The notes under the pieces: model-generated
What the model saw: only the letters and a program-made list of their open reading frames with translations
Told to the model about the DNA's origin: nothing
Databases searched by the model: none
Shown: in pieces, positions 36,502 through 46,887 of the stretch
How the letters are laid out: the number at the start of each line of letters is the position of its first letter
Position numbering within the stretch: position 1 is the first letter of the stretch
NCBI GenBank assembly: GCA_023101885.1
Contig: JALPQD010000027.1
Coordinates: 1,240,001-1,304,000 of the forward strand
Length of the DNA stretch: 64,000 nt
Reading direction: 5' to 3'
From: Typhlomys cinereus
Lineage: Eukaryota > Chordata > Mammalia > Rodentia > Platacanthomyidae
Program-made: the position numbers and the translations under genes

Positions 36502-36720
36502 TCAAACAGGAGGATTAAAGGGAGAGGTAGGAACCACCACCTCTGCATCCTTCAAGTCCTTGATGGTGGCACTAATTTCTGTGATCCCTCCAGGGATGCA
36601 GTGCTTTTTCTGGTTCATTATTTTCCTTGGCAGAGGCAACTCTAAAGGCTTCCATTTGGCCTTTCCTACTATAATAGCCCTTACTCCACGGGTCAAGGAA
36701 CCAATGTGGGGATCTGCCAA
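36502..36720 (-). pseudogene. ERV-L protease/RT junction remnant
   Basis: The minus-strand frame carries CIPGGITEIS and DLKDAEVVVPTSPFNPPV, typical of the start of the retroviral RT fingers domain. Adjacent sequence toward 36760 has a protease-like segment. A stop ends the frame just after NPPV, separating it from the catalytic part. Confidence 0.7.
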
Positions 36721-37479
36721 CTTCTAAGTGTGTCTATACCAATTGTACATTCTGGAACTGGAGCAATAACCACAGGATGAGTCCAAGGACCTGCTGGACC
36801 TACAGTAAGCTGAAATTAGCCAAAACTCCACCAAATCACCTGACCCCCATAAGCTCCTACTTTAACCGAGGGCCACAATACTTTTTATGTTATCCAGGAA
36901 TCAATGTCAACTTAGAACCAGTATCTAGTTGGCCCCGGAATGTCTGATTATTTCCTTTCCCCATTATACAGTAACTTTAGTAAAAGGCTATATAGGTCCC
37001 TTTGGGGAAGGATAGGAGAAAGATTAATAGTAAAGATCTTTGGTATTGTACCTAAGTCCTTCCTCAAGGGAATCTGGCCTCCCCTACATTCAAGAGGTTC
37101 TGGATCTACAAACTGGCCTAAATCTGGAAATTGATTGACCGGTCATGACTCTTTGCTTCTATGATTCAAGGCGGCTCTTTCTTCATTTGTTTTAGAAAGT
37201 TTCTGCTTATACAGATCAAATAAAAACTTTGTAGACTTCTTATCAATTTTACTCTTGGGAACACCATGATTAATTAGCTAATACCAAAGATCTAAGCGAG
37301 CAGACCACATGAATACTGTTTTTTCTATGCTGTATGTTACCATTGGTGATTCAATGCTGCCACTTGGCCCCTGCGGCTCCTGGGTCCACCTAGATCCTTT
37401 GGGTTTAATTCCTCTAGTTGAACAGCTGCATCACCTATTGTTAGTGATGGCACAAGGAGAAGAACAATGCTTGGGCCCT

Positions 37480-37692
37480 TCAAATTTGTGATGTCACCAA
37501 TTTATATAGTACAGTTTTGGTGAAGGGCATATCATCTGGATTCTGCCACTGAGAATTAGATTTTAAACAACAAATCCAGTCAAGCCTACCAGTTTCACTG
37601 AATTTTTTAATCACATCATCAACACTAAACCAAGGAATATCTATTTCCAGCTCTCTTTTAGAAAGCCAAACACTAACAAATATTTCAGCCAT
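37480..37692 (-). pseudogene. ERV-L gag-like remnant
   Basis: This 70-codon minus-strand frame upstream of pol contains WQNPDDMPFTKTVLYKLV, similar in style to the gag-to-pol region of ERV-L elements. The assignment rests mainly on position and order. Further broken gag-like sequence may continue to about 37950. Confidence 0.5.
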
Positions 37693-37950
37693 CCACTCAA
37701 AGAAACTCTTAGCACCATTTTTAACTCTTTAAGCTTCAGCATTAAACCTAGAATCTCTACTCAATGGACCCATTTCAGTAAACTCAGTTTGTTCCAGTGT
37801 TATACTCCTTCTACCAGTATTCCACAATCTTAAAAATCCATTCCCAGGGATATTCCCCAGATTGCTGTTTGAATGTGTTACAAAACTCAAGAAGTTCTTT
37901 ATACTCTGTATTCTATGTTCTGGTCCAGTACATGCCCTAAAGATTTTGAA

Positions 37951-38739
37951 TGTACTTGCTTCTCCTAAGATCTTTCCTGGCCTCTAGGGAATGTTGCTAG
38001 TTTACCATATCTGTGCAAATTTTTATCTTTTCCTATATTCTCATGGGTATTGTAATAGGAAGTAAGAAGGAAGTCTGTTGGAATTGCAAATTTATTGCCC
38101 TGTTAACTTGAGAATTTATCTTTGATTTTGCTTATTGCTAAGAATGATCTATTAAGCAGAATAATTGACTATTTGGCTGAATGGGATAAAAATAATGTTA
38201 TAAGGTCTAATTTCAAATGCACATTCTCTTTGACTATTAGAGACAGGAATTAGAAATTATATGATTCAAATCTTCATTTTATCTGAAAAAGCAAACACTA
38301 AAAGACCATTTCCACTTGATCGCATAGTTGGGGTTTGAGAGCTGAACAGTCATGCCATATCAATTAGTTAATACTATTGTGCATCTCTTATCTGTTATAA
38401 TTGTAATGAAAAGAAAGAGAAGTGATAGAAAAAATATCAAATATTTATTATGGGCCAGATGTGTGCCAAGTATTCTGAATGATGATGATACATCATCTGT
38501 TTTCATCTTCATCACAAACATTTCACACACTGAGTAAACTCAGTAATAATAATAAGTAAAAGCCTAAAAAATGTAGTCATTTATCAAGCCAGGGGAGGCA
38601 TCCTGCCCATACTAGGACACCCATGTCTCTGCCCTCAAAGAGTGCTACCTTTCTTACTGCTCCACCTGATTATTTGTGTCTCCTATTTCATTTCCTTCAA
38701 AAATGTGTTTTCGTTCCAAAATGGATTCTCTTGTAACCT
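37951..38739. other. No recognised gene
   Basis: AT-rich sequence upstream of the ERV-L remnant. It may include its 5' LTR or leader, but no boundary or second LTR copy is recognisable. Confidence 0.35.
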
Positions 38740-39020
38740 GGTGTGAAATTCAGTCTGAGTGCATAAGGACTTGAGAAACAAGCGGCCAACACCTTAGATC
38801 CCTAGCCATCAGAGAAATGCACATTAAAACTATATTGTGTGTCCATTTCATCTGAGTCAAAATAGCTATGGTTATGAAGCAATCAAGAACAGATGCCAGA
38901 GGTGCTGGGGCAGGAAGTCTTGGCACCCTGCTGGTAGGGCTGTAAATTAGTCCAGCCAATCTGAAAATCAGAATGGAAGCTCTTCAAGAAACTTAGAATA
39001 CAGCAATCATGCAATTCTAG
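38740..39020 (+). repeat. Very old L1 ORF2 C-terminal fragment
   Basis: Phrases of the L1 3' coding end are recognisable in plus orientation: aaacaagcggccaacacctt, catcagagaaatgcacattaaaact, ggcaccctgctggtagggctg. No open frame remains. Confidence 0.6.
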
Positions 39021-40160
39021 CCCTAATTCTTCCCAATTCTCCTAATGCCTGGTAAAGCCAAATTCCTCTGTTTTTTAGAACGTTGGGAGTAGATTTCACA
39101 TTGAAGGGAGTTCATGCAGTACTCCATTTTCTATATTTTGTCCTCTTCTGATTTCAGTCTGTAGAGGGAGGCATTAAGTGCAAAGTTAACTGTGAAATTT
39201 ATACAGATGATCTTTTTCAGACTGATGACATTCCCTTCTTACTGATTGCTAAGTCATTTTTATTAAAAAAAAAAGAAGTTAAATTATTTGTGAAGTCATT
39301 TTTCTGCATTTATTCGAGGACTGCATTATTCTTCATGTTTAGTCTGCTGAAACTGACTTTTTAAATAAAATATATATTTTTATTTTTTTATAAAAAATAT
39401 ATTTGTCAGTAAGAAAAGTAAATCCAATGTTGTAAAAGGGAAACAATAGAACAATCCACCCTTCCCTTGAGATGATCGCCTGATCTCCATTCTTTTCTCT
39501 TGTTCAAATCTCAGTGGTTTCCTGAAGGTTTTGTCTCTGTTCTCATAGTTGATCCATGTTGGTAGGTCTAGAGATAGTGAGGCAAAGGGACCGGCTCCAA
39601 AACTGAGATGTATGTCAGATCTTCAGGAGCTCATGGGATGGGCTTACATTCTTTGCTGTGAAATGATGCTCTTTGCTTTTCTTAAAACAACCAAGATTTA
39701 TTCCCCATCGTCTTGAATGAGTGAAATGTGTTTTATGAAAGCTTTCTGAGAAGTGTCTGTACTTAGCATAGGATCTCCCATCGTGAGACTGACTTTTGAA
39801 TGTAAATTAACATTACATTCCTGCCACAACCCCAGGTTGTCAAGATTGGTTTTTACTGTAGCCTGAAGAAGCATACCTGTCAGTAGGTGTACTTTTCTGA
39901 TAATATCATTGTTTAATTTTGTATCTGAGTAAGCCATGCTTCATAGAATAAGTTTACACATATTCTTCCCATTTCAGTTTTCTGGAATACTCTTGCAGTG
40001 TTCTATCATTTATTCTTTAAAAATAGTTCCTTGCTCCTCTGGGGGCATTCACCCAGCAGAAGCAGCTATTTGGAATTTTCTTTCTTGGAAGACTTTTAGC
40101 TAAAATTCGATCTTAAAAATAGACACAGACCTTTTCCAAGTTTTTGAATGAGTTTGGTAG
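39021..40160. other. No recognised gene
   Basis: Unique-looking, AT-rich sequence. The 79-codon minus-strand frame (39698-39937) has no domain I recognise. Confidence 0.4.
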
Positions 40161-41025
40161 TTTTTTTTTAATACATTTTTTTGTTATTTCTGCTCATACA
40201 AACTTAATAGGTAGACCAATTCCCTCCCTCCCTCCTCCTCCCTCTGAGCCCCCTGCTTCCCCCCCTCTCTCCCCATCTCCCAGTGCCTCCCCCCCAATTC
40301 CCAGAGAGTCCTTTATTGTGTATGCCTAACTCTCCTCTTGGTCCTCCTCTCTGATGACGTACAAGGACCCAGTGGCATTTCCCTGAACCCTTTCTCGTGT
40401 TCCCCTTAAGCATAGGAACACTACTGTGGCTGTCAATCCCTTGCCTCCAAGGATCTTGGTGCTAGACTTTGTGAGGTCAATAGTGTGTTGGACATTATGC
40501 AGGGCATGCAAAGTCCTATTATGATTACTTCGGCCCTAACTAGTGTGGAGAATCTTGCAAATCATTGCTCCTCCCATCCTTTGCTCTTACAATCTTACCG
40601 CCTCCTCTTCCGCAAATGTCCCTGAGCTTCAGGATGGGGGGAGATTAGGCTGGCCTAATTCTATGTGGTTGATATAGTCTCTGAAGCTCTGGATTGTGGT
40701 TTGTTGATTTTCTTTTGCATTTTTGCTGCTCCTGCAATGCCCTTCACTCCATCCTGATGGGCACTGTATGTCACCCCCTGGTCAGAGACAAAAACTGTTA
40801 AACTGGAGTCTTGTTATAATAGCACATTCAAGGGTAGATGTAATAAAAGCAGGAAATCTCGGTGAGGGAGGGGTCAGTCACCCATTTGCAATATGATCAC
40901 CTTTCATCTGCCAGACTATATGCCCTCCCCTTCTGGTGAGATCATATCCCCCTCAGTTGTACATGATCAGGAACAAACGTCTGTGAACTTAACCAGGTGT
41001 CACATTACTTACTTTCATTCCTTGG
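40161..41025 (-). repeat. L1 3'UTR-only insertion, reverse orientation
   Basis: Homologous along nearly its whole length to the 3'UTRs of the L1s at 45.9 and 54.5 kb. Shared phrases include caattcccagagagtccttta, aaggacccagtggcatttcc, ttgcctccaaggatcttggtg and ccgcctcctcttccgcaaatg. It starts with a T-rich run (reverse poly(A)) and a CT-rich block (40217-40290). No ORF2 sequence is present, so it is extremely 5'-truncated. Confidence 0.88.
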
Positions 41026-41059
41026 AGGCCTAGTTTTTTGTTTTTAAAGAAATTTGTTC

Positions 41060-41175
41060 ATGTAGGCATGATGGTGTGCATTTATGCCCCAGAAGCGAAA
41101 ACAGAAAGATCACAAACTCGAGACAAAACTGGTCACATAAGCAGACCCTGTCTAAAAAAAAAGAAAAAAGAGAAA
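41060..41175 (+). repeat. B1-like SINE
   Basis: Reads catgtaggcatgatggtgtgcatttatgccccagaag, then a degenerate middle (gatcacaaactcgagacaaaactgg), cagaccctgtct and an A-rich tail. Diverged. Confidence 0.6.
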
Positions 41176-41439
41176 GAGGAAGGAATTATATGAAATTTGT
41201 TGATATAAAGCTGCTCATAAGATTTTCTTATTCTGCTTTTAATATATGTAGCATTTATATCATTGTTACCTTTCTTGTTTCTAATTTTGGAAATTGGTGG
41301 TTTCACTTTCCTTGATAAGTCTATTGGAATATAAATTAATTTTCTTGATCACAAATAACTGGATTTTGGTTCAGCTTCTTTTTCTGCTATTTTAGTGCTT
41401 TGCCCCAATTTTATTTTTTCTCTGTTTACACTTATTTTT

Positions 41440-42850
41440 CTTTAAAAATTTATTTATTTTATTTTTTCAGAACATAAAGGACTGATGTTCATGATGGCTT
41501 CTTCATAATTTGTAAGCTTCATTCGCATTCATCTCTTCCCTTATTCAGCCGGCTCTTTTTCTTTCCTCAGATATTCTCCTTTTCCTATTTTGTGTAATCC
41601 ATTGCCTTCTTTCCTACTCCCCTTAATATTGCTTGCTTCTCCTTATGACCCCTTTTCAGTTTCATTACCTTCAAACATGCACACAGACACACACATATAA
41701 AGAGACACATATATACACCCAGCTATTGTTTATTATATGCATATATATAATTTTAAATCTAGGTCTCATATTGAGAAACAGCATGTGATATTTGTCTGAG
41801 TCTAGTTTATTTTGCTTAACATATAATTTCCAGTTTTATCTATGTTACTGAAAATTTCATTGATTTCATTTTTCTTATGACTGAATACAATACCACTGTA
41901 TAATATGCCATTTTTCTTTATCCATCCATCTGTTGATGGCTATTGTGAATGCAGTACTGTAAATACAGGTGTGCAGGCAATTCTGTGGTATATCATCTTA
42001 GAGTCCTTTGGATATGTAATCAAGGGTCGTGTAGATGGTTACATGGTAGTTCTGTTTTCAGTTTTCAAGAACCTCCACACTGATTTCTACAGTATCTGGA
42101 CAAGTTGAACTTCCCCCTAGCTGTAATTAAGAGTTCCATTTTCCTGTATTTGTTTTTATTTTTGACATGCTTTTCTTTTTTCCTGGCTGATGGTCATTCT
42201 GATTGGGTGAGATGGAGTTTTTTAATTTACATTTCCCTGATGGCTAAAGTTGTTGGCAATTTTTCCAAGTATTTATTGACTATTTGAATTTCTTGGGAAC
42301 TGTCTATTCATGATTATTCATGATTCATGGTTTTTATGTTAATATTTGTAGTTAATATTTTATAATTAACCCTTTATCACATGTGCACTTAGCAGGCTTC
42401 CCCTTTCTATAGCCTGTATCTTTACTTTGATGATAGTTCCTTTACCATTCAGCAATTTTTAAATTTCATGTAATTTATCTGTCATTTTAAAAGACTTTTC
42501 CTGTGTTAATAGGGTTCTATTCAGAAATTTCTTGCATTTAGCTGTGTCCTGAAGTATTTTCCTTGGACAGTTTTAACATTTCAGGTTTCAAATTAAGTTC
42601 TCTGATCCAGTGTGAAGTGACTTTTGCTTAGGGTGGGAGATATGGATCTAATTTCATTCCTCTGAGATGGAGATCCAGGTACGCCATTGGCCAGGCTGTT
42701 TTGTTTCTGTAACTTATGGGTTATAACTCTGGGTCTTCTGTTACATTCTGTTGGTCTTCGTGTCTACTTTTGTGCTCTATCATCATGGTTCTGCAGTATA
42801 GTTTGAGTTCAGGTAATAGTAGGCCTCTTGGTTGTGTCGACCTGTGGTCT
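41440..42850 (-). repeat. Old L1 3' half, reverse orientation
   Basis: Reverse-complement L1 ORF2 C-terminal phrases are easy to see: tccatccatctgttgatggctattgtgaatgcagtactg, attctgattgggtgagatgg, atttccctgatggctaaag and later gggagatatggatctaatttc. A CT-rich 3'UTR precedes them at 41520-41680. There are many substitutions and no coding potential. Confidence 0.8.
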
Positions 42851-43872
42851 TCTTCATTTCTATACTCAGTTAATGGTTATTCTTTCAGGGACTGACATGT
42901 GTCATTACGTGTTTTTGTGCCTTTGAGGGTTGCTGAGGAAATATTTCATGTTTTTTTCCTGACTTTGCAGATGAGTTGGGGTATTTCCTAGAGAACTTAG
43001 TATTTTCTACTTTGTATTTTGACATCTGTTGTGTGACACTTTTTTTGGGAAGACATCACACATACATCTTTCCCGGCACTATTTTAACAACAGACCAAAA
43101 TATATTAACTCCACAGTCCAACCTGACAAACCAATGAGTCTATTTGAGTTTGTAACAGGACAAGTACACTTTGAAGACATCTCCGTTACCAGAAAGACCA
43201 GCCCAACATGGGTGAGACACAGAAGCTGCGACCCTAGAGCTCCCTGCATCCTTGCATGACTTGTCCATCAAGAGTCTGTTGCAGACTTCTGGGCTATTCA
43301 GAGTCTCTTCCAGATGCTGGTTGGCCAGGAAGTCTCCTTCTCCCAGCTATTATTCACTGTTTTCTTTACTTTGGGGAGAGCCCCCCGAGTCTTAGTAGTT
43401 TTAGGAACTTTCTGAAACTAACTAGCTATTTATTTTCTGAGCCTTCCTCCAGAATGGAATGTTTCATAGTATTATGCAATATCCTCCTTAGGTTAGACTG
43501 GGGCAAAATTCAAGATGACACATTTTTCCATAGGAAAATGCCACACAATAACATTTTGAGCATAATAAGATGTGAAGTTTCTTTTCTGATTATGTATATT
43601 TGGGATTCTAAATAACTCTTGTGCTTGAATGTCTGTTTCTTTCTCTATTTTTGAGAATTTGAAAGATAATTTCCATCAAATAGATATCTATGCAGTTTTT
43701 GCTTATCTCATTTTCTTCTAGTCCATAATTCTTAGGTTTAGTCTCTTATATCTAAAAACTCTTGAATGTGTGTCATGCTTATTTGCTTTCTTCTTTGTCG
43801 TTAATTGAAAAAGGTGTTTCATCAACCTTGTACTGGCTCTCGCTTTGCTTTGTCTCCTAGTAACTCTTTCTG

Positions 43873-43873
<1 letters not shown>
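42851..43873. other. No recognised gene; repeat-like segment at 43060-43260
   Basis: The segment accaaaatatattaactccacagtccaacctgacaaaccaatgagtctatttgagtt resembles a common rodent dispersed repeat, but I cannot name it. The 119-codon frame 43256-43615 has no recognised domain. Confidence 0.35.

Positions 43874-43920
<47 letters not shown>
43874..43920. repeat. (GT)n microsatellite
   Basis: About 47 bp of uninterrupted GT, not attached to a recognised SINE. Confidence 0.95.
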
Positions 43921-43926
<6 letters not shown>

Positions 43927-44579
43927 TTATTTCCTTTTCAACATTTCTTTTTTTTAAATCTTCCTTCCATGTTGCTCACTTGTTAATTCATACTGATGAT
44001 TTTCCCACCCATTATGTTGACTTTTTGCTCTGTATTGTTGAGGATCCTCTTTGGGTCCTAAACTGAATTTATATACTTGCTTGTATCATCTTTTTTTAAA
44101 AAAAATCATTGATAGTTTTCACCAGGAAGCATTTGAAATCCCTCCTGTGTCATTTCACTTGAGTGTAGCGGGTGAGGAGTTGCAATCCTTAGTGGAGACC
44201 ACGCTGCCTAGTGCTTTCTTGTTCCTTGTATTTCTGTATTGTATTTGTATATTTTTTGCTTTGGATATCTCTTCTGGATTTGGTGGAAGTCTTCTTATTC
44301 AGCAATCTACTCCTCCAAGTTTAATCCCCAATACCACTCGATGAGTGAAAATAAACTGTTATATTAACAAAAACTGCAGATGATAAAGAATAGAAATGCA
44401 CTTGAAGTCGATTGTAGCTCACAAGTTCATCATCTATCTATGATCATAGAATTAAAGGTGGCAATTTGTTGAGGCCTTGATTTCCCCAGCTTTCTCCTGT
44501 CTGTGAGAGCACAGTAGATATATCCTTCCTTCTTTTCACTAGTAGCTATTTACGTTTCTAGATGCAATATATGTTTCTT

Positions 44580-44873
44580 TTTTGTTTACATGAATGTATG
44601 TGTGTGTATACTTGTGTGTATGGGCATTTTTACAAGAGTTCACTTGAGTGTGTTTGCCTGTGGAAGTCCAACAATAACACTGGGAAATCATCCTGGATTG
44701 TTCTACCTCCTTTATGGTTTTACTCTGGGGTTTCCCAGGCTCTACCTTCCAGGGCCAGAATAGCTGGCTGCCACCATATCTGCCATTTTTATATGGGACC
44801 TGGGGATTCAAATGCAGGTCCTTTTGCTTGCAAGGCTAAGGCTTTAACCACTGAGCCATCTCTCCAGTCCAGG
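44580..44873 (-). repeat. CA-tailed tRNA-derived SINE, reverse orientation
   Basis: The left end is GT-rich (gtatgtgtgtgtatacttgtgtg). The body has ggtttcccaggctctacctt and ccatttttatatgggacctgg, and the head end reads aaccactgagccatctctccagtcc. Confidence 0.88.
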
Positions 44874-45184
44874 AACAGCAAGCTATTAAGCCAAGAATAC
44901 CCTGTAAGTCTGTCAGCCAGAGAGTGGGGGAAGGAACCGAGTTCTGTAATGGACGGAACAGTCAGAGGGGCCACTCTGTGTGTAGTTTTCAATGATTTCA
45001 GATCCTGCCCAGCAGGAGGGGCAGGCTGGGAAAATCAAGCAATTCCCTAGACCTGCACTCAAAGCTTTGTCCCTCCAGGCAGAAAACCATACAAGGGAGA
45101 CAGCTCTGGAGACCAAGCCATGTGTCAGTCAGTCATGGGCTTTCACACTCCACAGTACTCCACAAGTGCCTTCCACACAGGAGG

Positions 45185-45300
45185 AGGTCAGTGAACAACT
45201 TTTAGAAGTCACTTCTCTCCTTTCACGATATGGGCTTCCACAGACCAAACTCAGATCACCAGGCTTGCATGTAGGTATCTCACTCACTGAGCTATCTTAT
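45185..45300 (-). repeat. B3-like SINE, reverse (left member of a duplicated pair)
   Basis: Reads ggtcagtgaacaacttttagaagtcacttctctcctttcacgatatgggcttcc, then ccaggcttgcatgtagg and cactgagctatctta. This pattern is B3-type. With the next SINE it forms a block that recurs at 52770-53060. Confidence 0.7.
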
Positions 45301-45324
45301 AAGTCTGGAAACTTCTTCTTTTAA

Positions 45325-45490
45325 AATTATGTATGCATTTCAGAGAAAGAGTATGTGAGAGTGAGAGGCAGGGGTGAAGAGGTGTACACACGCCACTGTA
45401 CAACATGTGGTGGTCAGAGGACAACTTTCAGAAGTTTCTTGCCTGCTAATATGTAGATTCTGGGGATTGAACTGATTGTGAGGTTTGCCA
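45325..45490 (-). repeat. B3-like SINE, reverse (second member of the pair)
   Basis: Reads ttatgtatgcatttcagagaaagagtatgtgagag, gaggtgtacacacgcc, ggacaactttcagaagtttcttgcc and gattctggggattgaact. It corresponds to 52890-53060. Confidence 0.65.
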
Positions 45491-45895
45491 CAGGGACAGG
45501 GCCACCAGTCACCACATCCCACCACATCTCCTGTCCTCACACTGAAGGTGTCCCAGGCTCTGTGAGTTGGAGTGCCTCCCTGTTTTCTGTTCTCCAGCAT
45601 AGCTTAATCTTGCATGCTAGGACCTTCTCAAAATATTGATATGCCATAGCACTCTAGGATATCAGGATAGCAGTGTAATTCTTCTCCAGTGCTGACATCC
45701 ATACATGCAGAATCATTGTCAGAACAATTTCTCACACTAGGTCTAAGGGTTTTGAGAACTGTGGGTTTCTCCTGTGGCTGGGACCGTTTATTTGTTGTGG
45801 CAGGACTGCCTGGCTTAGCTTGTGGTGGTGGCTTTGGTTTTGTGAGCTGCTTCCAACTTCTGATTTATCTTCTCCATGCTTTCCTAGCCATCCTT

Positions 45896-45909
45896 TCACT
45901 TAGGTTTTT
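45896..45909. repeat. Target-site duplication, left copy
   Basis: TCACTTAGGTTTTT, identical to 52605-52618. It sits at the poly(A) (3') side of the minus-strand L1, and its final T residues merge with the tail. Confidence 0.93.
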
Positions 45910-45930
45910 TTTTTTTTTTTTTTTTTTTTT

Positions 45931-46887
45931 ATTAAAAATTTAATTATACATTTTAAATTTTTTTACCAGTTCCCTCCCTCCCCCCTCCCCTTCCCCCAGT
46001 GTCTCCCCCCCAATTCCCAGAGAGTCCTTTATTGTGTGCGCCTAACTCTCCACTGGGTCCTCCTCTCCGATGACATATAAGGACCCAGTGGCATTTCCAT
46101 AAGCCCTTTCTCTTGTTCCCCTTAATCATAAGATTACTACTATGGCTGTCAATCCCTTGCCTCCAGGGGTCTCGGTGCCCTTAACAGATGCTAGACTTTA
46201 TGAGGGCAACAGTGCGCTGGACATTGCGCAGGGCATGCAAAGTTCCATTATGATTGCTTTGGCCCCAACTATTGTTGAGAATCTTGCAAATCGTTGCTCC
46301 TCCCATCCTTTTGCTCTTACAATCTTACCGCCCCCTCTTCCGCAAATGTCCCTGAGCTCCAGGATGGGGAGAGATTAGGCTGTCCTAGTTCTATGTGATT
46401 GATATAGAGTCTCTGAAGTTCTGGATTGTGGTTTGTTGATTTTCTTTTGCAGTTTTTCTGCTCCTGCAATTCCCTTCACTCCATTCTGCTGGGCACTGTA
46501 TGTCACCCCCTGGCCAGAGACAAAAAGCTGTTAAACTGGAGTCTTGTTGTAATAGCACATTCAAGGGTAGATGTAATAAGAGTAGGAAACCTCACTGAGG
46601 GCGGGGTCCATTACCCATTTGCACAATGATTACTTTTTATCTGCTAGACTATATGCCCTCCCCTTCTGGTGAGATCAGGAAAGAACGTCTGTGAACTTAA
46701 CCAGGTTTCTCATTACTTACTTGCAGACCTTGATGGAGGCTTATTTTCTCTGCTGTAACATGGTCTCCTCTCTCCTTGTTTCTGGTGTGGCCCTCCTAAC
46801 CCATCTCTCTTGTTCATAATCCTTGCAATTACTGTGTTACATAGGTTTACTTTTGAGTGTCCCAATGTGGGCTGGGCGAGTTTGGTA
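45931..46887 (-). other. L1 3' untranslated region with G-rich tract
   Basis: Starts after the ORF2 stop and ends at the poly(A) tail. On the minus strand the part near the tail (about 45970-46012) is a purine block with several runs of three or more G (rc of tccctccctcccccctcccc), a classic L1 3'UTR feature able to form a G-quadruplex. The same UTR is seen at 40.2 kb and 54.5 kb. Relative to those copies it lacks about 25 bp near 46676. Confidence 0.85.

Larger units (their letters stand above)
33890..37950 (-). mobile_element. Decayed class III endogenous retrovirus (ERV-L type)
   Basis: Minus-strand open pieces occur in retroviral order, from right to left in window coordinates: gag-like (about 37480-37950), protease-like (about 36730-36760), RT start (36502-36720), RT catalytic part (35839-36192), RNase H-like (about 35560-35846), integrase-like (about 34400-35090) and dUTPase (33895-34218). 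A dUTPase after the integrase is characteristic of the ERV-L group. All pieces are separated by stops and frameshifts. No flanking LTR pair was recognised and no env is expected for this group. Plus-strand frames in the same interval are antisense shadows. Confidence 0.85.

Noticed and set aside
40150..41040. tagtttttt at both ends of the 3'UTR-only L1 as a target-site duplication
   Set aside because: The word is short and mostly homopolymer T, too weak to claim.
45001..45025. cccagcaggaggggcagg as a CTCF site
   Set aside because: The core spacing is wrong by one base against the consensus.
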